64,000 nucleotides of DNA from Gaertneriomyces semiglobifer (Eukaryota; Chytridiomycota; Chytridiomycetes; Spizellomycetales; Spizellomycetaceae), in the NCBI GenBank assembly GCA_025558075.1, contig JAHLKF010000001.1, forward strand, positions 62,001 through 126,000, read 5' to 3'. Both the position numbers and the translations under genes were made by a program. Below, piece by piece: positions 42,658 through 53,855 of the stretch. Position 1 is the stretch's first letter, and every line of letters begins with the position of its first letter. A model generated the notes under the pieces. It did no database searches and was not told the DNA's origin. It saw only the letters and a list, made by a program, of their open reading frames with translations.

Positions 42658-44499
42658 ATGAACGACAACGCCCACAAAACTTCCCTGGCTTCGAGCACAC
42701 CAGAGTATGCTCTGCTGGAGTATGAGCTCCAGGTGGCGCTGAAAGCCAGTAGTGCGCGCATCATGGCTGCGTATGTCGTTGGAAGTGTCGGATCTCGTGA
42801 AGGCTTTGAAAGGAGATGCAAAGTAACTGCAGCAATATGTCGTTGTGTATTTTTACTATCATTAAATTGCGACGATTTATTAGGATATTCTCACTCTGCC
42901 AGCATACGTTCCAACTTCAATGTTGACGGGAGTGAACACTGAAGAAGACGTGATTCGAAAGGGATTTACTTTTCCTCCTGGTGTGAACGGGCTAGTATTT
43001 CAGGTTGGGAGTGTACCAGGGGCTGGTGACGGTCAGTTGTTGCGGAAATGCCAGATACTACCGAGTCAGAGCTTGACGCGTCATTCGCTTCCAGAAGGGA
43101 AATCCATCAGGAAAGTTCTGTTTTGTAAAATCGGTGTGGGAAGATCGTACCCGTGCAGTGAGGAACGAGCACAAGACGGACTCCTACCTGCAGGGTATGA
43201 CAGTTTCTTGTTAAAGGGTAATCGCCGTTGCAATTCTTTAATTCTGTCCTGGCACTTATTTCTTTCGACAGACGCGAGCCCGCCGGCGACTCCAACATAC
43301 TTCATTCCCTCGCCTTCTCAAATTCTGCCGCTTTACCTTGTGCACTATGAGTTTTCCCCGGCTACAGAACAAAAGTCGCGCGCCCTTCGCGCATGTGATA
43401 ATTGTGAATCTGCACCTGCAACACTGTACTGCCAGCAGGATGCTGCCAACCTTTGTCAAAAATGCGATGATGCTCTACACAACTCCAAACTTACGGCCAG
43501 ACATACACGCACAGAAATCGGAAAGGGTTCGGATGTGTTCGGACAGTGTCGACACCATCCTGGCAAAATGATCGAGTTCTTTTGCCCGAATTGTTCTCTC
43601 GGCGTTTGCGTGTTCTGCAAAATGGTTGGGCACCACGCAAATGGCGAAAATGCTAAACATCCGCTTTTACCGATCAGTGAAGCGTATCAGAGTGTTCTTC
43701 ACGACTCCATGAAACCTAGCCCGCTGTTGACTCACCGTAGAGCAGAAATTTCGTCCCAAATCGCCCAAATTCATTCGAGGGCAACTGCAGTTACAACAAT
43801 GGGGGAAACACTACATCAACAGCTTACGGAAATATACCACCGGGCGCTGGCGCAAGTGAAAGACATTGTTGATGCGAAACTGAACATACTCCTCGGCGAC
43901 GAATTGGAGCTAGTGCGACAAATGTCCGAGGTCGAGCGAGTTGAAAGTTTCTGGAAATATCTTTTGGAAGGAGATGCCATGACTCTTCTCTTCAATTGGG
44001 CCAGACATCAGAAGATGGTTGGGGAGGTTGGAGATTTCAAGTGGTTCAAACGAGAAATTGATGTTGGCCTGGATGCCAAGGTTAGCTTACAATTTTTGGT
44101 GATGCAAAAGCAATTTTCTCACTAACAGTCATCTTTCGTTAGATAACTGGCCAGCTATCAGTTACCATAGACCCCGATCTGCCACCGTCCGTTACATTAA
44201 CGCGCCCGGTGACGCCCCCATCACGAAACCTCTCGCGGCCATCCTCTTTGCCTAATTCGCTGGCGTCTTCACCGGCAAAGAACAAGTCGCAAACTCAATC
44301 ACCACTCGGCGGACTAGCAGGAATGGGAACGGGGTTGAATCTACCAAGGAGCAATCCGAAGATGCGGGCGGAGAATGGAGAGAAGCGTGCACAGCACAGG
44401 CGAATTTCTGATTTTTTTGCAGAGACTCTATGTACCTTGGATACAATGGGTCTGGGCGATGACGATGGGTACTCGGATCTTTCCATGGTTGTAAATTAA
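42658..44499 (+). CDS. Tandem B-box zinc-finger protein, function unknown
   Basis: Four exons: 42658-42822, 42884-43217, 43272-44080 and 44143-44499, giving 554 aa. Two B-box-type fingers lie at roughly residues 207-250 (RACDNCESAPATLYCQQD, LCQKCDDALHNS, ARHTR) and 257-303 (GQCRHHPGKMIEFFCPNCSL, CVFCKMVGHH, HPLLPI). A helical, coiled-coil-like segment follows (SQIAQIHSRATAVTTMGETL, LGDELELVRQMSEVERVESF), then a Ser/Pro-rich tail ending RRISDFFAETLCTLDTMGLG. No RING finger precedes the B-boxes, so this is not a classical TRIM ligase. The third intron (54 bp) has no in-frame stop, so its removal is inferred from splice signals. B-box plus coiled coil suggests a scaffold or ubiquitin-related adaptor; I cannot name the family. 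Confidence 0.7.
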
Positions 44500-44771
44500 G
44501 AGGGCCTGAATAGGAAGTACGCACATTGGAGAAGGTTGATGATATAACTATACGATTATTGTACAAATAATGGACGCTTGTCATTAATATCTATACAACA
44601 TCAATGGCCGGGAGGCCCATTGAGAAATACGTGCTCTTCATCTGTGATCTCTCTGCTGTAAAATCGCTGTCACCTTTGATCAGATTAGTTAACTCTAGAT
44701 GAGACCGACGCGTCGGCCATCCGCCTCTGTTCAGGTTGTCGCGCGCGAACGTGGACATTTCAATTTCGATA

Positions 44772-46900
44772 ATGCCAACCAGTGTTTCATTCCTTCCCGG
44801 AGTTCGCCCGCTTCCAAAAACTGACACCAGTGAGCATCTGTCCCGCTTAAAAAAGTTTGGAACGAATTCCTCGCGCACTTCATCCAAATGCACGCCGACT
44901 TTCGAAAGCCTGTCGGACGCCTATCACCAACAAAAGCGATCGTCACGAATGGCGGTACATAGGAATGTCTGGGTGGAAGAGTGGCGCCGACTTGATAATC
45001 TGAGGTACGGAGAATTCAAGTCTGTGGAAGCTACCGTTCAAGTTTTAGCTCCATGATAATTGGGCGTTAATTGGAACAGCTCCTTCCTGGAGGGGCGGGT
45101 ACGTCAGTTTTTGGAAAGTGAACCATCCGAAGCCGATTCAACGACTGGGCAAGAGATTACCACGACGGATATACTGGTGGATTTCGACGAATACGAGGAG
45201 AAACAAGAGCTTTGGGGCCGCGGTGCGTCTTGGTGTCAGTTGGAAACGCGCTGGATATGCTTTGACGCATCATTGGTCTCCACACTAAATGGCGATGCTT
45301 ACAGAAACTGCATCGAGGGCTCGAGGCACTGTTGCAGCACTGCGAACGTTTCGGGCAGAGTATCAGAAAGTGGTTAGTGGCGGCGGTAGTATTAAGGAGG
45401 TGCAGACTGCGTTCGATATCCGACAAGCCGGAAATGATACCTTGAAAGTATTCTGGGAAAATTATGAATTGGAAAGCAAGCAACTGGATGCAGAATTCTC
45501 GTCATTGACCGCCCATGGAGCGCCTCGTTTACCAGCAGATGACGCTGACTTAATCCTGAATCCTTGGGTAGAGCATGATGGGAAAATCGTCAAATTTTTG
45601 GATGTTTCATGTTTGGATCCGCAGGCAGAGCAAGCAGCAATTGAAGAGTACTTCCGGTGCGTATTTTTTCGATGCTTCCCTTGTCGCATCCTCTGACAAC
45701 ACTAACTGAGCTCTTTAGCTTGAGGAGCGCTTACGAGACATCTTTGAGTACACATCCACCCTCTTCACCAGAGTGGGTTTCGCATTCAATGTGTGCACGG
45801 GTTCGCAAACTCCTAGATGAATACAAAGGAGCTGTGACTATTTTAGTCGGGGGCTGGAGAGGATGGTGGCTTGAGAGAGTAAAGCTCGAAACGGGCCTTC
45901 GTAGACAAGATTGTAAAATGGTCGAGTCCTATGCAATGTCGTGCCAAAAGCACATGAAAAATCAGCAGAACTTGGAAGAGTCGCTCTTGTCAGCAATAAG
46001 CTCGGCGGTGGCCAAGGCATTAAGTCAATATGACGAGGCTTCGCGGAAGTACCTTGAGAGTCAACGACGACGTCTTCAGAACCAAGAGCTGCTTGAACGT
46101 CGCATTGTGTTGACAGAGAAGGTTCACAAATGGCGTCGAGGAAAATTGGAGCGTCTTCAACGACAAGAGAAAGAGCGAGCAGAAAGAGTTGCACAAGAAG
46201 AACTACACCGTCAACAGTTGTCCCAGTTGGAACACCAGGAGCGGGAGAAAGAGCGGCAACGTATCCGTGAGTGGACCCAACGGCTGCGTCAGCGCGCAGA
46301 TGAATGGAAGAAGCTAGCCGCACATCTAGAAGCGGAATGGCAAGAGGAATGGAAGCATGTCCAAGCTGTATGTTGACCCCTTCCCTCTTGCATGTCTTGC
46401 AAAACCTAATCGTGCGAGGCCATCTAGAACAACAAGGCTCGCATCGAACATCGACATCAACTGTACCAGCAACGTCTTGCAGAACGGGAGGCGGACAAGG
46501 TGGAAGAACAGGAGCGGGACTTGCAACGTATTCAACGGCTGAGGCAGCTAGCACAAAGCGTCGCGCCTGAAGTTGCTAGTGACTGGGAACGCATTTTGTC
46601 CGATACAACCGCTTTCAAAGGGCACAGGCACGATGATGAAAACCCCATAGTTGATGTACGAAAAGAATGGTCGGTTCTTGGGTATAGCAATGAGCAAGTG
46701 TTTCGAGATAAACGGTGAGTGCGGGATGCCGACGAAGTACCTCGCCAAATCCGCTCACTGTAATTCGTCATAGTGCCAAACTACAGCAAGCGCTGGCTCA
46801 AAGCCAACTACTTCACACCCAAGCGGCAACCGAAATGATGCATAGATTAGTCCCGGTACACCCCAAAACTCATATGCGCTCCTCGATTAGGCTAGGATGA
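44772..46900 (+). CDS. CCDC148-like coiled-coil protein, probable cilium-linked
   Basis: Six exons: 44772-45004, 45080-45222, 45305-45656, 45719-46367, 46428-46714 and 46774-46900, giving 596 aa. Human CCDC148 is about 590 aa as I recall. The last third is a charged coiled coil (KERAERVAQEELHRQQLSQL, IREWTQRLRQRADEWKKLAA). The C-terminal block has VASDWERILSDTTAFKGH, VLGYSNEQVFRDKRAKLQQA and LAQSQLLHTQAATEMM, which fits the conserved C-terminal box of CCDC148 (phrase order: S-D-T-x-A, then N-x-x-Q, then D-x-R, then an Ala/Leu-rich helix). The assignment is from memory of that pattern and is only moderately sure. The first exon could start slightly upstream. The gene directly follows the B-box gene, with 273 bp between. 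Confidence 0.6.
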
Positions 46901-47274
46901 CTGTAATTTCAGAGAACATGTGCTTGAAGGCGGATCCGCCCGGCTACCACACGTGTTGTTGCAGCCGTGTTTCCTCCTTGATCTTCAACGTTAAGTAAAC
47001 AATATCCACCGTCAGCAGTTTTTGACGCCATCCGCACGCCATGCAGCTCGGCCCAAACCATCCTGCATTTTCCACGAACAGTCTCCCGGCGATCGATTAA
47101 GTCCTCTTCGCACGAACCCTCCTGATAAACAAGTATGTGAAGTAACTCTTGAGAATACCGCCGCTTTCAGCAATTCGCCTGCATCGTTTATATATTTTGT
47201 AAATAACACCTCCCTCACAGGAAATGCACGTGTTTTGGATGGTTTAGCTATCTAATGCAATCATACTGCATAGC
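46901..47274. other. Intergenic stretch between CCDC148-like and RPS9 3' ends
   Basis: About 370 bp between two convergent genes. No recognisable coding, RNA gene or repeat. Confidence 0.5.
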
Positions 47275-48232
47275 TTATTCCTCATCCTCAGCCTCACCGC
47301 CCTACATAACAACTTCGGTAAGTCCAGGCTACAACATGTATAAAAGATGACTGTCTTACCTCGGCGGCCTTAGCCCTCCTGCGCTTCACACGGCCGGGAC
47401 GACCTCCACCAAGAGGAGAAGTGTGAGAGAAGTCAATGTGCTTCTGGGAGTCAAGGCGAACCATGAAAGAGGGGATGTTGACGACCTGCTTTCCAACACT
47501 GTAAAACATTCTTTGTTAGTTTTCCCCAATGTCCCCAACATTTGATAGCGCCAGAACGTACCGAATGTGCCTTTGGCGGATCAAGACACGGGCGTGGTGG
47601 ATAGACCTGGCCAAACCAGACTTGAAGACCTGGGTCTGCAGACGCCTCTCCAAGAAATCCTCAATCTTCAAACCCAAGACGTAATCCAAACGGGCCTTGG
47701 ATTCGTCCAACACACCGATACGGATCAAACGGCGGATAAGGGCGTTACCCTCGAAAAGACGACGAGGGTCCTTCTCATCGAGAGTCAAGAGCTCACGAGC
47801 AGCACGACGAATGTGAGAAAGGGAGTAACCGACACGCCAGATCTCGCGCTTGTTACGGAGACCGTACTCGCCGGCGAGCTTAAGCTCTTGGTCGAGACGA
47901 GCTGACTCGAAAGGCCTCTTGGGGACCTATTTTTTTACAAGACAAAGCGGAAAGGAGAGCGCTCAGCGTATGTCCAGTGAAATCAATCAACTCCACTTCT
48001 CTTCCAACCCATGCTCTATCTCAATCAGCACATCCACAAAAAGCGATTCCATGTCGTCAATCGTCTCTTACTAACATAACGCTGGCTAAAAAGTCGGCTA
48101 ACACGTCCATCGCGGACACATATGCATCGACCTCACAGAACTTCCCCGTCATGCGTCCTACCAGCCTAGTTCCAATTCGACGAGCAATCAGTCACACACC
48201 TTGTAGGTCTTTGAGCAGTTCGCGCGAGGCAT
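47275..48232 (-). CDS. RPS9: 40S ribosomal protein uS4 (S9)
   Basis: Four exons: 48200-48232, 47562-47926, 47360-47498 and 47275-47301, giving 187 aa. It starts [11 protein letters not shown] and joins to [20 protein letters not shown]. The core has [40 protein letters not shown] and [13 protein letters not shown], the S4 RNA-binding domain, then [20 protein letters not shown] and a Gly/Glu-rich end. It is an early-assembling protein of the small cytosolic subunit, at the mRNA entry channel, important for decoding accuracy. The first intron is long (273 bp); I searched it for snoRNA C/D boxes and found none. Confidence 0.96.
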
Positions 48233-48500
48233 CCTGATCTCCTCTTAGTTACAGGAATCACCAGTGAGGGGTTCGAGACTTGCAGTTTGCAGATGCACTT
48301 TGACAAAGAAAACTGTTAGCACGTGACCCAGCCGTTGGATCACTGTGCCACTTTGCGCGCGTACACTTTCCGACGGCGTTGAAGTGTGACATTTCGACAC
48401 CAAGTGATTATGCACTTCGAATATCTGGCAAGCAATGGATCCAGTATCTAATTAAAAAAATGTACAAACTATTCTACTATCTCTAGATGCGGTAAGCAGC

Positions 48501-50841
48501 TTAAATGGCCCAGGCGAAACTCTTTTCCACCGCACGTTGCCATTGGGAGAAACGTGCCTCCCTCTCATCGTTCGCAATCTTCGACACAAAGATTTCCGGC
48601 TTCTCTTCTGGATGAAAGTCCGCCAAATCTTTCCACACACCAACAGTATACCCCGCTGCCAGAGCTGCACCCAACGCAGTAGTCTCGCGCATGATAGGTC
48701 TGACAACTTCGATACCAACTAAGTCTGCCTGTATTTGCATGGCAAGGTCCGAATTCGTCATCCCTCCGTCCACCTTCAACGTTGTCAGGTCGAACCCAGC
48801 ATCAGCGTTCATAGCGTGCAAGATTTCTTTGCTTTGGAAACAAACAGCTTCCAGAGTGGCGCGGCAAAGGTGTTCACGGGTTGCAAACTGGGTCAGTCCG
48901 ACAATGCATCCACGAGCGTCGTCACGCCAGTGTGGTGCGAATAGACCCGAGAAGGCGGGAACGAAATACACCCCACCTGTGTCAGGAACTTTCGCAGCAA
49001 GGTCATCTACGCAGTATTTCGTTAGAAGTCTGTTCAGCATGGATAATAATTCTAAGAACTTGCTTACTTATTTCTGAGGCGCTTTGAATCAGTTTCATGT
49101 TATCTCGTAGCCATTTTACTGCTGCGCCGGCAATTGCAACTGAGCCTTCCAGTGCGTAAATAGCGGGAGCATCTTTCCCTAACTTGTAGCCCACAGTAGT
49201 AAGTAGGCCGTGGGATGAGATCACTGGCTTATCACCAGTGTTAAACAACATGAAGCATCCGGTGCCGTATGTGTTCTTCGCTTCTCCCGCCTGGAAGCAA
49301 CGATGTCCGACCACGGCAGCCTGCTGATCTCCAAGGCATCCAGCAATTTCGATACCAGCCAAAGCGCCATCAGCAATGACCCCATAAACCTCAGCAGATG
49401 ATACTATCTCAGGCAGCATATGCTTGCCGAAGCCGAAGAATTCCAGAATTTCAGTGTCCCATTGCAGCGAGTTAATGTTCATGAGCATTGTGCGGGACGC
49501 GTTCGTGACATCCGATACATGCCTTCCACCGTTGATCCCGCCCGTCAAGTTATAAATTAACCAAGAGTCAACAGTACCGAATGCTAAACGCTGCTCATCA
49601 TGGGCTTGGCGAACAGCTGGAACATTGTCCAACAACCATCGTAGCTTCACCCCGGAAAAGTAGGTGGAAAACGGCAATCCGCACTTCTCTTGAAGGTATC
49701 GATTAGATTTGGTCGGGGTCTGACCAACAAGATCAGCTACAGTGTGTTTGGTGCGACTGTCCAGCCACACTATTGCGTTGTGGAGTGGCTTCCCAGTCTG
49801 ATTGTCCCATACAACGGTAGTTTCCCGCTGGTTTGTGATGCCTACCGCTGTGTATGTTGCGCAACTTAGCACCGACACTTTTGATGACAATCGAGTTCTT
49901 CACTAGTGCACGTACCCTTTACATTCTCAATGGAATGTCCCATACGCCGTAAGGCTGCCGCCACGTTTTCCATACAGGTTGTCACCGAGTTCCAGATCAC
50001 CATCGGGTCATGTTCGCACCAACTACGCGCCCACGATAGGGTGAGCATACCACCCTAGGGAAGAAACACATACCGCCACCTACCCAGCTTTAGGATAGAT
50101 TTGATCCAGTTCCACCTGATGCATAGCCACGATACCACCGCTTTCATTGAACACGATGAACCTCGTGCTTGAGGTTCCCTGGTCAATAGCACCTATCAGG
50201 GTCTGCTGCAGTTTTGGCTTCATCGCTTTCTGAGTCATTGTTGAATAGAACCGAGTACCGGCAATGACCAAAGACTTGCGCTTCAGTGTTGTAAGACCAG
50301 TTCGACTGCCTCGGTTACGCGTGGCGCTCTCGCCAATTTCGCCGTCGACGGAAGAAGATGGAGGGCCAGCCCGACCTCCGCGGAGAAATGAGAAAAGACG
50401 GGAGAAGCGAGGGGACTGTGGCGGCGAACCGGGTGGGGACGAAGACGAGGATGGCCGAGCAGCTTTCCTACTACTGCTATTCGTCGTCGTCGTCGTGGCA
50501 GCGGCCGTGTTGATGTTGTTGTTGCTGTTGTTGCTGTTGTTGGTGCTGTGGAAGATGACGGGCATTCTCGGAGCCGCTGTGGTGAATTTAGCTGATGTGC
50601 GCGGGACTGGCGTGTGATTTCGTGTCGCGGAAGTGAGCAACAACAACAACCCACGACCAGCAGCGTATCCGATTCCGATTCTGGAAATAATGATGAGATG
50701 GGGAATCGTTGAGGAAGCAGCAGCAGCAGCAGCAGCGGTGCAGGCGACAGTGAAGGTAAGTCTAGCGGTGATGGGGGTATGGTGTCGTCTGCAACCATCG
50801 ACGAAAGTGGACGTGCAGCGAGGGATCCCTGCGGCCCTCAT
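48501..50841 (-). CDS. GUT1: Glycerol kinase with long low-complexity N-terminal extension
   Basis: Four exons: 50084-50841, 49916-50022, 49068-49847 and 48501-49006, giving 716 aa from the first ATG. The kinase itself begins near residue 202 ([20 protein letters not shown], then [10 protein letters not shown]), so an ATG at 50238 would give a normal-sized enzyme of about 515 aa. FGGY-kinase motifs: [80 protein letters not shown] and [17 protein letters not shown]. It phosphorylates glycerol to glycerol 3-phosphate. The ~200-residue extension has poly-Ala, poly-Asn/Thr and Ser/Pro runs from trinucleotide repeats, plus a hydrophobic patch at about 45-70. An intermediate ATG lies at 50565. The usual GWVEHDP reads GWCEHDP here. 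Confidence 0.9.
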
Positions 50842-51600
50842 TGTTGTCGCAAACGGAGATATATTTTGCTTGCCAATATGATTTTGGGAATGTTTCTGTA
50901 CTAGACTATGGTTGCAGTCGGGTAAGCTTTCTATCTACATTGCTATGGCTATTTCTATCGCCATATGCTGTGTATGGAGTGGTTTTGTAAACTTGGCAAC
51001 AGCGGGCCGAGACGGCCAACAAAAGTGTCCTCGGAGACAATTTACCACGTTCGTGAGTGAATGGTAGATGCCTCTCCGTTCGAGGAAGAGAAACCAAATG
51101 CTTCACAACAGCCCGAGCAACACCTTGCTCGGCGGCCGTCTTTAAATCAAGAGAGGCCCACCAACCATGATCATTTTGACCGTATGTCTTGTATGCACAA
51201 ACGTGCATGGAACTCTTTGATACAGCCCAAACCATCCACCATTCCACATCGTGAAACCCGCTCCCATCAGATTCTCTTATAATCCAATCAGCGGCTGTTC
51301 ACCATCCCAGTGCCCCTCCGTTATCACAGCGACAATCAATGTGTGTTCAGTAAATATCATGACCTTCCTTGTTGAAAGATGATATCCGTATCACGCGATT
51401 CAACGTTTGTCAACACCAGGACGCTTGCTGAGAAAACAACCCGCCTGTTGCGTTGCGGGCGTACTCCAACAAACCGAGTATGCGTTCGCATTGACATTTA
51501 GTTAAACATTTCGGTGCGCTGTAGTAGCAAAGGCAATCTTTACATTGGAAGTAGCGGTGCTGCATTCTCTTGATTTATCTGTACGATTTTCGATGCGACA
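50842..51600. other. Intergenic stretch between GUT1 and the F-box gene
   Basis: About 760 bp between two divergent starts. Short frames are present but none has a recognisable domain. No RNA gene or clear repeat. Confidence 0.5.
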
Positions 51601-53746
51601 ATGAACGGCGACGCAGCTGTATGCCTGACCAGCCTGCCGACTGAAATATTATGGATTATTTTTTCGATACTATTGGAAGGGTCTGGTGAACATGCTGATG
51701 CAGGTGCAAACAGTGCTCCCGCGGCTTCTTCACTATCGGCGGTCGGGCAATGCTGTTCTCGGCTCGCCGGCGTGAGCCGTGCTTGCCAATGGGAAAACCC
51801 GACCATTCCGGTGAGAACCATCACAGATGAGAAAGCACAGCGGAAAATAGAGGACAGCTTAATCCGTAATGGTATGTTTGTCACTTTTGGCCAACATGTC
51901 TGGAAACAGAATCTAACCCGCACTCTTAGGACCCTTCATTCGATCACTCTCCATTCCACATGGAAACAGACCGACACCGCCAGTCGATATCTCTAGAATT
52001 GCACCATCATTATCTGGCTTACTACATGTGGACCTCTCGGCCTGCCCAATGTTTTCAATAAACGACTCCCATATTTCCGCCATCCTAAACAACTGCCCCC
52101 GCCTTTCATCCGTTATTGTTGACGACTGCATTGATATTACCGATCTCTCGTTATTTTCAATGGCTCGACATCCGAATGTTCAACATTTTACTCGTATATC
52201 AATGTCGCGATGCTGCGAAATAACCGACGCTGGTTTGCTTGCACTCGCCCCTCATCTGCGCTCAATTCAGTATCTGAACGTCGCATGTATACCCGCCTTA
52301 ACTAGCGACGCTATATCAACCACCATCGGGCATGCGCAAACACTGAAAGAACTTGTTTTGTCCGACCTCGACGAGGCAGTCACCGATGGGGTATTAGCGA
52401 CCATCGCCGTCAACTGCTCACATTTAGAGCGGTTAGACGTCGCGGACTGTATGGCTATTACACCTGCCGGAGTGGTGGAGTTTGCGCGTTTGAGAGGCAA
52501 GCCGTTGAAGCATATTAACTTGAATGGCACGCACGCCATGACCGATGATTCCATCCTTGCGCTTTGCACCTCGGTGGACATGATTTCCCCGTGTTTCTCA
52601 ACGACGACATTTGAAAAGTACCGCCCTCCCAGCTCGCTATCGCTATCACTCGCGCAAGGGATTACGCCGCGGCTCTTTGAATCCCTTGCATCATGGTGTT
52701 CGCCGAATTCGTTGACCAGCTTGACGATCTCATTATGTTCCCTTCCGTCACCTCAAACGTTTATCCGGTTCTTGGACTCGCAGCTTGCGCTCCGGTTTCT
52801 CGATTTGGCGGACACTGATTTCGTGAACGATGCGACATGTCAGAGCATTTCGAAAATGAAGTACTTGGAGTACCTTGACCTGAGCGGGCATACAGGATCC
52901 GTAACTGACGAAGGAATAATGAGTATCGCGCGAAGTTGTCCCAACTTGTGCGATATCAGTTTAAAAAACTGCCGAAGCCTCACGAATGCCGCTGTCAAAG
53001 AGCTGGCCTCCTGCAGTAGCAAGCTAAAGAAAGTGAACCTCGGTGGTCTGATCGGGGTCACTGATGAAGCGGTATGTCACTTGGAACAGATTTTTTGGAC
53101 TGGGCAGGTGGTCAAGCTGAGCGGCTGCTTTGGGATCGGGGATAAAGGCCTGATGGATTCGTTTTCATCCGTTGACCCTCGTAGCCGAACCCGACTATCA
53201 ACGCTACTTGAACTGTGTTTATCTGGATGTTACAATCTGACGGACAAGTCCCTAACCCATATCTTACCCTGGACGCCGCGCCTTACTTCGATCAACCTCT
53301 ACGCTGCGCCGGGCGTTACCTCGCAGACCTTGAAGACCCTTGGGGCGCATTGCGGCTCGCTGCAGACTCTAGTCATTAGTAAATGTACAATTGAAGACGA
53401 AGGTATCGTCGAGTTGTCGCGCGGCTGTATTGGACTGAAAGCCCTTTTTATGGGATGGATTGCTGGCGTTGGAATAAGCGACCGCGGCGTGAGCGCCGTT
53501 TTGGAGAATTGCAAGGGGCTCTTGTGTTTGGATATTTCGGCTTCCCGGATAACAGACGCGTGTTTGGCGCCTGATACAGGCGTCTGCGGTGACGACGCTG
53601 ACCTTCAGTTACAAGTTCTCAGTATGCGATGCTGTCAGGGTATCACTACTTCTGGTGTGCAGCGAATAGTTGAACGAAGCAAAGGGCGTTTAGCCAAGCT
53701 GGAGGTGGGAGGATGCAGAGGAGTACAGCAAGGGATCTGGCCGTGA
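51601..53746 (+). CDS. F-box and leucine-rich-repeat protein (SCF substrate receptor type)
   Basis: Two exons, 51601-51871 and 51930-53746, giving 695 aa. The N-terminal 45 residues (CLTSLPTEILWIIFSILLEG ... CSRLAGVSRACQW) form a divergent F-box, the Skp1-binding module. The rest is at least a dozen cysteine-containing LRRs (NCPRLSSVIVDDCIDITDLS, SMSRCCEITDAGLLALAPH, NCRSLTNAAVKELASC, SGCYNLTDKSLTHILPW). This is the Grr1/Fbxl architecture, in which the LRR solenoid selects proteins for SCF ubiquitination. It cannot be assigned to GRR1 or AMN1 specifically. The 58-bp intron was placed so that the short read-through after the donor is excluded and the LRR frame is joined. Confidence 0.85.
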
Positions 53747-53855
53747 CATTTTTGGTACCGTTTTTGACTAGGCTTGTATATATACACGTGCATAATTTAC
53801 CTGTTGTTCCCCCCAAAATCTCGTAGCGAGTGTTCATTCTATTCCTCATCATGCT

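Noticed and set aside
47927..48199. Possible intron-encoded snoRNA in the long first intron of RPS9
   Set aside because: No RTGATGA C box paired with a CTGA D box was seen on the coding strand.
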